This document shows, in pieces, positions 1-8,987 of a stretch of DNA of 58,206 nt (positions are counted from its first letter, which is position 1; each line of letters begins with the position of its first letter). The notes under the pieces were generated by a model. That model was not told where the DNA came from. It searched no databases and saw nothing but the letters and a program-made list of their open reading frames with translations. Source of the stretch: CAZAAW01 sp964483325 (lineage in GTDB: Bacteria; Pseudomonadota; Alphaproteobacteria; Rhizobiales; Kaistiaceae); the NCBI GenBank assembly GCA_964483325.1, contig CAZAAW010000015.1, positions 1-58,206 of the forward strand. The letters run 5' to 3'. The translations under genes were made by a program, and so were the position numbers.

Positions 1-29
1 GGCAGGCAATCCCGCAACGCCGGATCTGA
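1..29 (+). other. possible last codons of an upstream gene
   Basis: One forward frame entering from the window edge runs eight codons and stops at TGA 27-29, which overlaps the ATG of glnD as TGATG. Such one-base stop/start overlaps are common in operons, so glnD may be translationally coupled to a gene lying outside the window. Too little is present to identify it. Confidence 0.25.
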
Positions 30-2812
30 TGATCAAGCCGCTTTCGCCGCCCGACCCGCTGGTCGACGCCCAGGCGCTTGGCGCCGCCATCGCCGCCCTC
101 GATGAACGCCATGGCGCGACGCCCGAAGGGCGCGCCGCCGTGCTCGCCGAACTGAAGCGCGCCGTCGCCGAGGGGCGCGCCGCCGCCGAGGCGCGGCTGA
201 TGCAGGACGGCAACGGCACGCAGTGCGCCGTCCGCCTTTCCGGCCTCATGGATGCGGTGATCGGTATCATTCACGATCACGCCGAGGCGGTCACCGAGGG
301 CCGCGGCGGCCCGGCGCGCATGGCGGTGGTAGCGACCGGCGGCTATGGCCGCGGCAAGCTGGCGCCGGGATCGGACATCGACCTCCTGTTTCTCCTGCCG
401 GCGCGCCAGACCCCCCGCGGCGGCAAGGTCGTGGAGCGGATCCTCTACCTGCTGTGGGACATGGGATTCAAAGTCGGCCACGCGGCGCGCAGCATCGACG
501 AGTGCATCCGCCTCGCCCGCTCCGACATGACGATCCGCACTTCGATCCTCGAGGCGCGGCCGATCTGCGGCGAGCGCGCCCTGTTCGACACGCTGGCGCT
601 CCGCTTCGATGCCGAGGTAGTGAAGGGGACGGCGGCCGAATTCGCCGCCGCCAAGCTCGCCGAGCGCGACGAGCGCCACCGGCGCCAGGGTGCCTCGCGC
701 TATCTCGTCGAGCCCAACGTCAAGGACGGCAAGGGCGGCCTTCGCGACCTGCATACGCTGTTCTGGATCGCCAAATACGCCTTCCGCGTCCACAGCAATG
801 ACGATCTCGTCGGCGCCGGCCTGTTCTCGCGGCCGGAGCTCAACCTCTTCCGCAAGGCGGAGGCCTTCCTGTGGTCGGTGCGCTGCCACCTGCACTTCAT
901 GACCGGCCGCGCCGAGGAGCGTCTTTCCTTCGACCTGCAGCGCGGCATGGCCGAGCGCCTCGGCTACACCTCGCATCCCGGCATGAAGGACGTCGAGCGC
1001 TTCATGAAGCACTATTTCCTCGTCGCCAAGGATGTCGGCGACCTGACGCGCATCTTCTGCGCCGCGCTGGAGGAGAACCACATCAAGAAGGCGCCGGGGC
1101 TCAACCGCTTCTTCGGCCCGCGGCGCCGCCGCATCCGCTCGATCCCCGGCTCGTTCGACTTCATCGTCGACAATGACCGCATCAATGTCGCCGATGCGGA
1201 GGTGTTCGCGCGCGATCCGGTGAACCTCATCCGCATCTTTCACCTCGCCGACAGATACGACCTCGCCTTCCATCCCGACGCGACGCAGCGCATCACCCGC
1301 TCGCTGCGCCTCATCGACGCCGCCCTGCGCGACAATCGCGAGGCCAACCGGCTGTTCCTGGAGGTGCTGACGACGCGCAAGGACCCGGAGGCGGTGCTGC
1401 GGCCGATGAACGAGACCGGCGTCCTCGGCCGCTTCGTCCCCGATTTTGGCAAGATCGTCGCGATGATGCAGTTCAACATGTATCATCACTATACGGTCGA
1501 CGAGCACCTGATCCGTGCCGTCGGATATCTCTCCCGGATCGAGCGCGGCAGCTTCGGCGACGAGCATCCGCTCGCCAACGAGGTCGTGCCGACGCTGAAG
1601 GAGCCGGACCGCGTCGTCCTCTACGTCGCCGTCTTCCTGCACGACATCGCCAAGGGCCGGCCGGAGGATCACTCCGTCGCCGGGGCGCGGGTGGCGCGGC
1701 GGCTCGGGCCGCGCTTCGGCCTGACGCCGGAGCAGACCGAGACCGTCGCCTGGCTGATCGAGCATCATCTGCTGATGAGCCAGGTCGCCCAGTCGCGCGA
1801 CCTCAACGACCGCAAGACGATCCTCGACTTCGCCGCCACGGTACAGAACCTGGAGCGGCTGAAGCTGCTGCTGACGCTGACGATCGCCGACATCCGCGCC
1901 GTCGGGCCGGGCGTCTGGAACGGCTGGAAGGGCCAGCTGCTGCGCTCGCTCTACTGGGAGACCGAACCGGTGCTGACCGGCGGCTACAGCCAGGTGGCGC
2001 GCGACGTGCGCGTCGCCGATGCCCGCGACGAACTGGTCGAGGCGCTGGCCGAATGGCCGGACGAGGAACGCCGCCGCTATGCCGAGCGGCACTATCCGGC
2101 CTATCTGCTGCGCGTCGACCTGCCGCGCAAGCTGGCCCATGCCGAGCTGATCCGCCGCACCGAGGCGGAGGGCCGGCAGCTCGCCACGGCGGTGACGCTG
2201 CATGCCTTCCAGGAGATCACCGAGGTGACGGTGCTGGCGCCCGACCATCCGCGCCTTCTGTCGGTGATCGCCGGCGCCTGCACGCTCGCCGGCGCCAATA
2301 TCGTCGATGCGCAGATCTTCACCACCACCGACGGCCTCGCCCTCGACGCCATCTTCGTGACGCGCGAATTCGATACCGGCGAGGACGAAGAGCGGCGCGC
2401 CGGCCGCATCGGCACGCTGATCGAGCAGGCCTTGTCGGGCGACATCCAGCTGCCGCAGCGCGTCGCGACGCAGGTGAAGCCGCGCTACAAGCCCTTCCAG
2501 GTCGAGACGCGCATCGTCATCGACAATTCCTGGTCGAACCAGTTCACCGCCATCGAGGCCTCCGGCCTCGACCGGCCGGGCCTTCTCTACGACCTGACGC
2601 GCGTCCTCTCCGACCTCAACCTCAACATCGCCTCGGCGCATGTCGCGACCTTCGGCGAGCGGGCGGTCGACGTCTTCTATGTGACCGACCTGATCGGCCA
2701 CAAGATCGCCAACGCCAATCGCGAGGCGACGATCCGCCGGCGCCTCGCCGAGGCCTTTGCCGGCGACCGCGCCGCCGAGACGAAGCCGGCGCGCCGCAGC
2801 GTGCCGGCGTGA
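29..2812 (+). CDS. glnD: [Protein-PII] uridylyltransferase / uridylyl-removing enzyme
   Basis: Bifunctional nitrogen sensor that uridylylates PII (GlnB/GlnK) when glutamine is low and removes UMP when it is high. The 927 residues match the family length. Domains in order: nucleotidyltransferase with GGYGRGKLAPGSDIDL (about residues 103-118; the two Asp of the DID motif bind metal), a PII-UT linker, an HD hydrolase domain with FLHDIAKG (about 535-542), and two C-terminal ACT domains (about 732-800 and 842-910) that sense glutamine. The ATG at 29 gives an N-terminus of normal length. The gene is followed by murJ, the usual order in Rhizobiales. No defect is seen. Confidence 0.97.
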   Translation: MIKPLSPPDPLVDAQALGAAIAALDERHGATPEGRAAVLAELKRAVAEGRAAAEARLMQDGNGTQCAVRLSGLMDAVIGIIHDHAEAVTEGRGGPARMAVVATGGYGRGKLAPGSDIDLLFLLPARQTPRGGKVVERILYLLWDMGFKVGHAARSIDECIRLARSDMTIRTSILEARPICGERALFDTLALRFDAEVVKGTAAEFAAAKLAERDERHRRQGASRYLVEPNVKDGKGGLRDLHTLFWIAKYAFRVHSNDDLVGAGLFSRPELNLFRKAEAFLWSVRCHLHFMTGRAEERLSFDLQRGMAERLGYTSHPGMKDVERFMKHYFLVAKDVGDLTRIFCAALEENHIKKAPGLNRFFGPRRRRIRSIPGSFDFIVDNDRINVADAEVFARDPVNLIRIFHLADRYDLAFHPDATQRITRSLRLIDAALRDNREANRLFLEVLTTRKDPEAVLRPMNETGVLGRFVPDFGKIVAMMQFNMYHHYTVDEHLIRAVGYLSRIERGSFGDEHPLANEVVPTLKEPDRVVLYVAVFLHDIAKGRPEDHSVAGARVARRLGPRFGLTPEQTETVAWLIEHHLLMSQVAQSRDLNDRKTILDFAATVQNLERLKLLLTLTIADIRAVGPGVWNGWKGQLLRSLYWETEPVLTGGYSQVARDVRVADARDELVEALAEWPDEERRRYAERHYPAYLLRVDLPRKLAHAELIRRTEAEGRQLATAVTLHAFQEITEVTVLAPDHPRLLSVIAGACTLAGANIVDAQIFTTTDGLALDAIFVTREFDTGEDEERRAGRIGTLIEQALSGDIQLPQRVATQVKPRYKPFQVETRIVIDNSWSNQFTAIEASGLDRPGLLYDLTRVLSDLNLNIASAHVATFGERAVDVFYVTDLIGHKIANANREATIRRRLAEAFAGDRAAETKPARRSVPA

Positions 2813-2828
2813 GCCGTCCGCAGAGGCG

Positions 2829-2847
2829 CTCCCCGGCTGTCGGGGAG
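2829..2847. terminator. hairpin after glnD
   Basis: CTCCCCG and CGGGGAG form a 7-bp stem with a 5-nt loop, starting 17 nt after the glnD stop. There is no T-run, so it could be a weak terminator or one unit of the palindromic intergenic repeat family seen elsewhere in the window. Confidence 0.4.
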
Positions 2848-2929
2848 GATTGGGACCGGGTGTGCCGACCGATGTCGTTTTCCGTTTTCGCGCCTGAGGC
2901 GCGGCGGCCCGGGACCCCCGCCGACCGCT

Positions 2930-2976
2930 CCCTCCCCCTTGTGGGGAGGGCGGGGGTGGGGTGCGCCGCCGGGCGT
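2930..2976. repeat. palindrome plus GC-rich motif repeated upstream of truA
   Basis: CCCTCCCC/GGGGAGGG (2930-2937 and 2943-2950) forms an 8-bp stem. It is followed at 2954-2976 by a 23-bp motif beginning GGGTGGGG and ending CCGGGCGT, which recurs at 57231-57253 with a single mismatch. Both copies lie 40-65 nt before a start codon (murJ and truA). This looks like a dispersed intergenic element rather than a gene-specific site. Confidence 0.5.
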
Positions 2977-3017
2977 CCTGCATCCCGATCCCGCTTCGCA
3001 GCCTGGAGGCGCGGCTC

Positions 3018-4610
3018 GTGAGCCTTCTGCGCAATTTCGCCACCGTCGGCGGCGCCACGGCGTCGAGCCGCATTCTCGGCTTCGTCCGCGACATGTTCAT
3101 CGCCGCCGCGCTCGGCACCGGGCCGGTGGCGGAAGCCTATTTCGTGGCGCAGCGCCTGCCCAACCTGTTCCGCCGCCTCTTTGCCGAGGGGGCCTTCCAG
3201 TCGGCCTTCGTGCCGATCTTCGCCCGCACGCTGGAGAGCGACAGCGAGGCCGCCGCACGGCGCTTCGCCGAGGAATCGCTGGCGGCGCTGGCGCTGGCGC
3301 TGCTCGTCTTCACCGTCGTCGCCGAGATTGCCATGGTCTGGCTGACCTACGCGCTGGCGCCGGGCTTCTCCGCCGACCCGGACAAGTTCGACCTGACGGT
3401 GATGCTGAGCCGCATCGCCTTCCCCTATCTGGCGCTGGTGTCGGTGGTGTCGCTGCTGTCGGGCGTCCTCAACAGCGTCGGCCGCTTCGCCGCGGCGGCC
3501 TTCTCGCCGACCATCCTCAACACGGTGCTGATCGCCGCGCTGATCTTCATCTTCTTCACCGGCGAACTGGAGACGGTGTTCGCCGGCGTGGCGCTGACCG
3601 CGGCGATCAGCATCGGCGGCGTGCTGCAGCTCGCCCTGCTGCTCGTCGCCTGCCGGCGGGCCGGGGTGTCGCTGCGCCTGCGCTGGCCGCGCTGGACCGC
3701 CGGCGTCCGCCGGCTGCTGAGGCTTGCCGGCCCCAGCGTGCTGGCCGGCGGCGTGGTGCAGATCAACATCGTCGTCGGCACCATCATCGCCTCGATGCAG
3801 CCGGCCGCCATACCGTGGCTCTATTATGCCGACCGGCTCTACCAGCTGCCGCTCGGCATCGTCGGCATCGCCATCGGCGTCGTGCTGCTGCCGGATCTGG
3901 CGCGGGCGCTGGGGGCAGGGCGGGCGGACGTCGCCCATCATACCCAGAACCGGTCGATCGAATTCGCCGCGGCGCTGACCCTGCCGGCCGCCGTCGCCCT
4001 TTTCGTCATTCCGGCGCCGATCATCTCGGTGCTGTTCGAGCGCGGCGCCTTCACCGCCACCGACACGCTGGGGACGGCCCCGGCGCTCGCCGCCTATGCG
4101 GTCGGCCTGCCCGCCTTCGTGGCGATCAAGGTGCTGCAGCCGGGCTTCTTCGCCCGCGAGGACATGCGCACGCCGATGCTGTTCGGCGTCGTGTCGATGC
4201 TGGTCAATGTCGGCGCCGCCCTTGCCCTGTTCCCCTTCTTCGGCCATGTCGGCATCGCCGCCGCGACCTCGTTGGCGGCCTGGGTCAACACGCTTCTCCT
4301 CGGCTTCGTCCTTGCCCGGCGCGGCGATCTCAAGGCCGACGCGGCGCTGCGGCGGCGGCTGCCGCTGCTGGCGGCGGCCTCGCTGCTGATGGGCGGCGGC
4401 CTCTATCTGATGGTCGTGCTGCTGCAGCCCTGGATCAATGACGGCCATATCGCCGTCAAGGTGGCGATCATCGCCATCCTGGTGTTCGGCGGCATGGCGC
4501 TGTTCGCGCTGTTCGCGCAGGTGACGGGAGCGGTGGATTTCCGCCGTGCCCTCGGCAGCCTGCGCCGCCGCCGCGCCGCCCCGCAGCCCGAGCCGGGCGC
4601 CGGCGAGTAG
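3018..4610 (+). CDS. murJ: lipid II flippase MurJ
   Basis: Polytopic inner-membrane protein of the MOP superfamily that flips lipid II to the periplasm for peptidoglycan synthesis. The N-terminus carries the typical signature SSRILGFVRDMFIAAALGTG, followed by about fourteen hydrophobic segments and a charged Arg-rich tail. The frame is open from an ATG at 2961, but the GTG at 3018 is preferred: it starts MSLLRNFATVGG, matching the family N-terminus, and lies outside the repeat element upstream. It encodes 530 residues, a normal length. It follows glnD on the same strand with a 205-nt gap. Confidence 0.93.
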   Translation: MSLLRNFATVGGATASSRILGFVRDMFIAAALGTGPVAEAYFVAQRLPNLFRRLFAEGAFQSAFVPIFARTLESDSEAAARRFAEESLAALALALLVFTVVAEIAMVWLTYALAPGFSADPDKFDLTVMLSRIAFPYLALVSVVSLLSGVLNSVGRFAAAAFSPTILNTVLIAALIFIFFTGELETVFAGVALTAAISIGGVLQLALLLVACRRAGVSLRLRWPRWTAGVRRLLRLAGPSVLAGGVVQINIVVGTIIASMQPAAIPWLYYADRLYQLPLGIVGIAIGVVLLPDLARALGAGRADVAHHTQNRSIEFAAALTLPAAVALFVIPAPIISVLFERGAFTATDTLGTAPALAAYAVGLPAFVAIKVLQPGFFAREDMRTPMLFGVVSMLVNVGAALALFPFFGHVGIAAATSLAAWVNTLLLGFVLARRGDLKADAALRRRLPLLAAASLLMGGGLYLMVVLLQPWINDGHIAVKVAIIAILVFGGMALFALFAQVTGAVDFRRALGSLRRRRAAPQPEPGAGE

Positions 4611-4628
4611 CGGCAAGCGGCGACCGCG

Positions 4629-5090
4629 TCAGTCCTTGTCGGCCTTCTTGCCGAGCGGCACGCCGTAAAGCTCCAGCCGGTGGTCGACGAGGCGGAAGCC
4701 GAGCTCCTCGGCGATGCGTTCCTGCAGCTTCTCGATGTCCTCGCTGCGGAATTCGATGACCTTGCCGGTCCTCAGATCGATGAGGTGGTCGTGGTGCTCG
4801 TCCGGCACCGTCTCGTAACGGCTGCGGCCGTCGCGGAAGTCGTGCCGCTCGATGATGCCGGCGTCCTCGAACAGCTTCACCGTGCGGTAGACGGTGGAGA
4901 TCGAGATGCGCGGATCGACGGCGGCGGCGCGGCGGTAGAGCTCCTCGACATCGGGATGGTCGTGCGCCGCCTCCAGCACGCGGGCGATCACCCGCCGCTG
5001 GTCCGTCATGCGCATCCCCTTGGCGACGCACAGTTCTTCGAGGGACTGGAGGGGGGCCGGTTCCGACACGCGAGGTTCCTTGGCGACCAT
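4629..5090 (-). CDS. fur: Fur-family metalloregulator (Fur/Mur type)
   Basis: A 153-aa DNA-binding regulator with an N-terminal winged helix (MRMTDQRRVIARVLE, about 27-41; ISISTVYRTVKLFEDAGII, about 62-80) and a C-terminal metal-binding domain (YETVPDEHHDHLID). The place where classical Fur has CxxC after HHDH reads DLRTG, so the structural zinc cysteines are absent. Alphaproteobacterial Mur/Fur proteins are known to differ in this way, and in rhizobia they often respond to manganese. It is the last gene of a minus-strand run nfuA-tsaB-rimI-fur. Whether it senses Fe or Mn cannot be told from sequence. Confidence 0.9.
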   Translation of the reverse strand: MVAKEPRVSEPAPLQSLEELCVAKGMRMTDQRRVIARVLEAAHDHPDVEELYRRAAAVDPRISISTVYRTVKLFEDAGIIERHDFRDGRSRYETVPDEHHDHLIDLRTGKVIEFRSEDIEKLQERIAEELGFRLVDHRLELYGVPLGKKADKD

Positions 5091-5099
5091 CAGGGCCGC

Positions 5100-5591
5100 T
5101 TAACGGACTTGCAGGCGCATGACAAGCGCCGTCCCGGGCTCGCCGGTCGCCTGCAGATAATAGCCGGCGCGCTCGCCGACCTGCTCGAAGCCCAGCGACA
5201 GATAGAGCCCCAGGGCGACGTGATTTGTCGTCTCGACCTCCAGGAACAGCGACCGCACATGGTCGCGGTAGAGACGGCGCACCGCCTCCTCCAGAAGGCG
5301 CCGGCCATAGCCGCGGCCGCGATGGCCGGGATCGACGGCGATGGTCAGGATCTCTGCCTCCTCCGCGACGCTGCGCACCAGCACGAAGCCGACCGGCCGG
5401 CGGCGGGCGAAGGGCGGCTGGTAGCGAGCTACCAGGCCGCTGATCGTCGTCGTTTCGCCGAGCAGGACGTCGAGCTCCTCGCCGCTCCATGGCCGCTGGA
5501 AGCTGCGGCTGTGGATTTCGGCAAGAGCGTCGACATCCTCGGGAGCCGCCTCGTCCACGAAACTGCGCGACGCGGGGAGGAAACCGATCAC
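5100..5591 (-). CDS. rimI: ribosomal-protein-alanine N-acetyltransferase-like GNAT enzyme
   Basis: A 163-aa GNAT acetyltransferase. The acetyl-CoA-binding signature RGRGYGRRLLEEAVRR is visible at about residues 91-106, and NHVALGLYLSLGFEQVGERAGYY is the typical RimI C-terminal motif (N...A...Y...GF). The family acetylates the N-terminal Ala of ribosomal protein S18. The ATG overlaps the tsaB stop by 4 nt (ATGA), and tsaB-rimI pairing is widespread, so cotranslation is likely. The fur start lies 10 nt downstream. Confidence 0.9.
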   Translation of the reverse strand: MIGFLPASRSFVDEAAPEDVDALAEIHSRSFQRPWSGEELDVLLGETTTISGLVARYQPPFARRRPVGFVLVRSVAEEAEILTIAVDPGHRGRGYGRRLLEEAVRRLYRDHVRSLFLEVETTNHVALGLYLSLGFEQVGERAGYYLQATGEPGTALVMRLQVR

Positions 5592-6241
5592 AGCAGCGCC
5601 ACCGTGGAACGGACCGCCGGCTTGGCGTCCGGCGGGCGAAGATAGAGCGGCTTCGGCGGCGATGCGTCGGCACCGGCCCGGGCGGCGAGGGCGAGCACGG
5701 CCTGCATGTCGGGCGCCGACAGCTCATGGAGGATATGCGGCCCGCCGGGAATGAGCCGGGCGCCGGCGCCGACAAGACAGGCATCATGCGCGGCGGCAAG
5801 GTCGGCGAAATGCGTTGCCGTCTCCACCGCCGGCGCCGTCAGCGGCGTCCCGTCCGCGGCGAAGAGCTGCCCGTAAAGCCCGCCGGCGCGGGCGTCGAGG
5901 ACGGTCAGCACCGGCCGGCCGCCGAGCTGCGGCCGCGCCGTTTCGGCATGGGCGGCAAGGGTGGAAATGCCGAAGGCCGGGCACCCGGCGACAAGGGCGA
6001 AGCCGCGGGCGGCGGCGATGCCGACGCGCAGCCCGGTGAACGAGCCCGGCCCGGCGGTGACGGCGATGCGGTCGAGATCGGCGAAGGCGAGGCCGGCGGC
6101 CGCCATCGCCTCCTCCACCATGCCGAACAGCCGCTCGGCATGACCGCGGCCGATCACTTCGCTGCGGATGACCGGCCCGCCCGGACCCGTGACGCCGACG
6201 GCGCAGGCTTCCAGGGCGGTATCGATGGCGAGAAGGCGCAT
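5588..6241 (-). CDS. tsaB: tRNA t6A biosynthesis protein TsaB
   Basis: A 217-aa ASKHA-fold protein that partners TsaD and TsaE to make N6-threonylcarbamoyladenosine at position 37 of ANN-decoding tRNAs. The N-terminus MRLLAIDTALEACAVGV and the motif TAGPGSFTGLRVGIAAARG (about 64-82) are hallmark TsaB sequences. Length is slightly short but normal for Alphaproteobacteria. It sits directly upstream of rimI with a 4-nt overlap, the classical arrangement. Confidence 0.94.
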   Translation of the reverse strand: MRLLAIDTALEACAVGVTGPGGPVIRSEVIGRGHAERLFGMVEEAMAAAGLAFADLDRIAVTAGPGSFTGLRVGIAAARGFALVAGCPAFGISTLAAHAETARPQLGGRPVLTVLDARAGGLYGQLFAADGTPLTAPAVETATHFADLAAAHDACLVGAGARLIPGGPHILHELSAPDMQAVLALAARAGADASPPKPLYLRPPDAKPAVRSTVALL

Positions 6242-6293
6242 ATCCGCCTCCGCATAGCGAGGCGGGCCCGGCTTGTCGATGGGCCGCGCGCCG

Positions 6294-6857
6294 TCAGGCG
6301 GTGATGCTTTCCTGGACCTCGCGCACCTCCGGAACGAAGTGCCGCAGCAGGTTCTCGATGCCGTGCTTCAGCGTCGCCGTCGAGGACGGGCAGCCGGCGC
6401 AGGAGCCGCGCATGTTGAGGAAGACGACGCCGTCGCGATAGCCGCGGAAGGTGATGTCACCGCCGTCGCGCGCCACCGCCGGCCGCACCCGCGTCTCCAG
6501 CAGCTCCTTGATGGTCTCGACGATCTCGCCGTCGTCGCCGTCGAAGAATTCCTCGCCGGTCTCCTCCGGCGCGTCGGCCTGCAGCGTCGGCGCCCCGGAC
6601 AGGAAATGCTCCATGATCGCCCCGAGCACCGCCGGCTTCAGATGCTGCCATTCGCCGCCGGCCTTGGTGACGGTGACGAAGTCGCTGCCGAGGAACACGC
6701 CCGAGACGCCGTTCACCGCGAACAGGCGCTGCGCCAGCGGCGAGCCGGCGGCCTCGTCGGCATCGCGGAATTCCGCCGTGCCGTCCTCCAGCACCAGCCG
6801 GCCGGGCAGGAACTTGAGGGTGGCGGGATTGGGCGTCGCCTCCGTCTGGATGAACAT
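6294..6857 (-). CDS. nfuA: NifU/Nfu-type Fe-S cluster scaffold protein
   Basis: Fe-S cluster carrier or scaffold. The N-terminal Nfu domain begins FIQTEATPNPATLKFLPG and the C-terminal NifU domain contains CAGC (CxxC, about residues 147-150) within MRGSCAGCPSSTATLKHG, the cluster-binding motif. The start at 6857 gives the conserved MFIQTE N-terminus and has GAGAGAG upstream. An in-frame ATG at 6881 would add eight residues and has GGAAG upstream, so it is a possible alternative. Nfu proteins of this type commonly lie near tsaB in Rhizobiales. Confidence 0.9.
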   Translation of the reverse strand: MFIQTEATPNPATLKFLPGRLVLEDGTAEFRDADEAAGSPLAQRLFAVNGVSGVFLGSDFVTVTKAGGEWQHLKPAVLGAIMEHFLSGAPTLQADAPEETGEEFFDGDDGEIVETIKELLETRVRPAVARDGGDITFRGYRDGVVFLNMRGSCAGCPSSTATLKHGIENLLRHFVPEVREVQESITA

Positions 6858-6981
6858 GCCCGTCTCTCTCGATGCGCTCATATTAGAAATCTTCCAATAA
6901 GTTAGCGGCGTTCAGACCGCATATCAAGCCTATGCGGCCGCGTTGCAAGGGGCGGCAGAGCAGCGTCGATGCCGCGGCGTA

Positions 6982-7437
6982 TCAGTAGGCAAGCTGGCGC
7001 TTGACGCCGGCGACCATGCGCTGCAGACGGCTGACCGCCTCTTCCGGGAAGCTGCGCGACCCTTCCGCAACCACCGTGGGCGGCGGCTGCAAGCGGCTGA
7101 CAGCCGCTGCCAGCGCCGCGACATCGGCGCTGAGGCGGTCGAGCCGGCCGGCCATGGCGTCCAGCCGCGCCTCGATGCCGGGCGCTGCCGCAGCCGTCTG
7201 CGGCAGCGCCGCAGACGGCGGAACCGGCGTTGCGGCGGCGCCATCGGCCGGCTCGCAGCGCCAGATGCCTTCGCTGCGCGTGCAATGCGACACGGCGCCG
7301 GTGCGCGTATCGAGCCGCGTGAAGCCGCCGTCGGTCGCCGTGATGCTGTAGCGGCCGGCCTCCGGGTCAGCCTCGCCGGCGCGGCCCGGCAGGGCCGCAG
7401 CAAGCATGACCAGCATGGCGACGACAGCCCGGATCAT
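6982..7437 (-). CDS. small secreted protein with C-terminal helix, unknown function
   Basis: 151 residues. The start at 7437 is chosen because GGAAGGAG lies 5 nt upstream; it yields a clean signal peptide (MIRAVVAMLVMLAAALPGRAG). The mature part begins with a short cysteine-containing module (GAVSHCTRSEGIWRCEPAD) and continues into a Pro/Ala linker and an amphipathic helix rich in Leu and Ala (IEARLDAMAGRLDRLSADVAAL), likely coiled coil. No family is recognised with certainty. It is transcribed divergently from the DUF952 gene. Confidence 0.7.
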   Translation of the reverse strand: MIRAVVAMLVMLAAALPGRAGEADPEAGRYSITATDGGFTRLDTRTGAVSHCTRSEGIWRCEPADGAAATPVPPSAALPQTAAAAPGIEARLDAMAGRLDRLSADVAALAAAVSRLQPPPTVVAEGSRSFPEEAVSRLQRMVAGVKRQLAY

Positions 7438-7562
7438 GGCGCTCCTTCCCGCGGCTGGCGACAGTCTAGCACGAATTCGCACTCGCCGCGTGGGATGAGG
7501 CATTGCGGCCGATTCCCTTGCGGCGCTTCAGGCACTAGGGTCCCGCACGACAAGGAGGGGCG

Positions 7563-7898
7563 GTGGCAACCATCTACAAGATCTGTCCGGCCGAGCTGTG
7601 GCGGCAGGCCGAGGCGGCCGGCCGGTTCGACGGCGCGCCGGTCGACCGGGCCGACGGCTATATCCATTTCTCGACGGCGGCGCAGGTCCGCGAGACGGCC
7701 GCGAAACACTTCGCCGGCGCCGACGGCCTCGTCCTGGCGGCGGTGGACGGCGACAGCCTGCCGCTGCGCTGGGAACCGTCGCGCGGCGGCGATCTCTTTC
7801 CGCATCTCTATGCGCCGCTGCCGCTGTCGGCGGTGCTGTGGGTGAAGCCGCTGCCGCTCGGCGCTGACGGCCGGCACATCTTCCCGGAGATGGCGTGA
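7563..7898 (+). CDS. DUF952 domain protein
   Basis: A 111-aa protein of the DUF952 family: it begins ATIYKICPAELW and carries GYIHFSTAAQVRETAAKHFAG and LRWEPSRGGDLFPHLYAPLPL, the recurrent family motifs. The fold resembles ADP-ribosyltransferase-like domains, but the function is unknown. The start is a GTG preceded by AAGGAGGGG at 7551-7559. Its TGA overlaps the pyrD ATG by one base, so the two genes are almost certainly cotranslated; this pairing is frequent in Alphaproteobacteria. Confidence 0.88.
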   Translation: MATIYKICPAELWRQAEAAGRFDGAPVDRADGYIHFSTAAQVRETAAKHFAGADGLVLAAVDGDSLPLRWEPSRGGDLFPHLYAPLPLSAVLWVKPLPLGADGRHIFPEMA

Positions 7899-8965
7899 TG
7901 GCGCTCCTGGACCGGCTGGTGCAGCCGTTCCTGTTCCGCCTGGACCCGGAAACGGCGCATCGCCTTGCCATACGCGGCCTTGCTCTCGGCATGCATCCGG
8001 CGGCGCCGGCCCCCGATCCGCGTCTACGGGTGGCGGCCTTCGGACTGGAGTTTCCTGGCCCGATCGGGCTGGCGGCCGGCTTCGACAAGAGCGCCGAGGC
8101 GGTCGACGGACTGCTCCGCCTTGGTTTTTCCGCCGTCGAGATCGGCACCGTCACGCCGCGCCCGCAGGGCGGCAATCCGAAGCCGCGCCTGTTCCGCCTC
8201 GAGGCCGACCAGGCGATCATCAACCGCTTCGGCTTCAACAATGACGGCTTCGCGGCGGTGCAGCGGCGCCTTGCGGCGCGGCGCGATCGCGGCGGCATCG
8301 TCGGGGTGAATATCGGCGCCAACAAGGACAGCGCCGACCGCGCCGCCGACTATGCCGCCGGCGTTGCCGCCTTCGCCGATCTCGCCAGCTACATCGCCAT
8401 CAACATTTCCTCGCCCAATACGCCCGGGCTGCGCGACCTGCAGGCGGCGACGGCGCTGGCCGATCTTCTCGCCGGGGTCGTCAGGGCGCGCGCCGCCGCC
8501 GGCCGGCAGATGCCGCTCCTCGTCAAGATCGCTCCGGACCTCGACGATGACGGCCTCCGCGATGTCGCGGCGGCAGCGCTCGATGCCGGCATCGACGGCA
8601 TCATCGTCGCCAACACGACCCTGTCGCGCGACGGCCTTCTCGACCGCAGCAAGGCGGCCGAAGCCGGCGGCCTTTCGGGGCGGCCGCTGTTCCGCCGCTC
8701 CACGGCGATGCTGGCGCGGCTGCGGCTCATGGTCGGCGACCGCCTCCGCCTCGTCGGCGTCGGCGGCGTCGATTCCGGCCAGGCCGCCTGGGCGAAGATC
8801 GCCGCCGGCGCCGATTTCGTGCAGGTCTATTCCGGGATGATCTTCGGCGGCACCGGCCTGCCGGCGGCGATCAATGCCGATCTGGCGCTGCGGCTCGACA
8901 AGGCCGGGCTGGCGCGCATCGCCGATCTCGTCGGCCGCGATGTGGAGAAATGGGCGGCGGCCTGA
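7898..8965 (+). CDS. pyrD: quinone-dependent dihydroorotate dehydrogenase (class 2)
   Basis: Oxidises dihydroorotate to orotate in pyrimidine synthesis, passing electrons through FMN to membrane quinone. 355 residues, normal for class 2, with an N-terminal amphipathic extension for membrane association. Motifs: GLAAGFDKSAEAVDGLLRLG, INRFGFNNDGF, VNIGANKD, and INISSPNTPGLRDLQ carrying the catalytic Ser characteristic of class 2. An ATG overlapping the DUF952 stop (TGATG) is used as start; the GTG immediately before it is a less likely alternative. Confidence 0.96.
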   Translation: MALLDRLVQPFLFRLDPETAHRLAIRGLALGMHPAAPAPDPRLRVAAFGLEFPGPIGLAAGFDKSAEAVDGLLRLGFSAVEIGTVTPRPQGGNPKPRLFRLEADQAIINRFGFNNDGFAAVQRRLAARRDRGGIVGVNIGANKDSADRAADYAAGVAAFADLASYIAINISSPNTPGLRDLQAATALADLLAGVVRARAAAGRQMPLLVKIAPDLDDDGLRDVAAAALDAGIDGIIVANTTLSRDGLLDRSKAAEAGGLSGRPLFRRSTAMLARLRLMVGDRLRLVGVGGVDSGQAAWAKIAAGADFVQVYSGMIFGGTGLPAAINADLALRLDKAGLARIADLVGRDVEKWAAA

Positions 8966-8987
8966 GCCGCCGCCGGTTCCGCGCGCC

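Noticed and set aside
2622..4616. 664-aa minus-strand open frame opposite glnD/murJ
   Set aside because: Codon-wise it is a low-complexity His/Arg/Gln/Glu-rich shadow of murJ caused by high GC at third positions; it has no recognisable domain, while murJ on the other strand is unambiguous.
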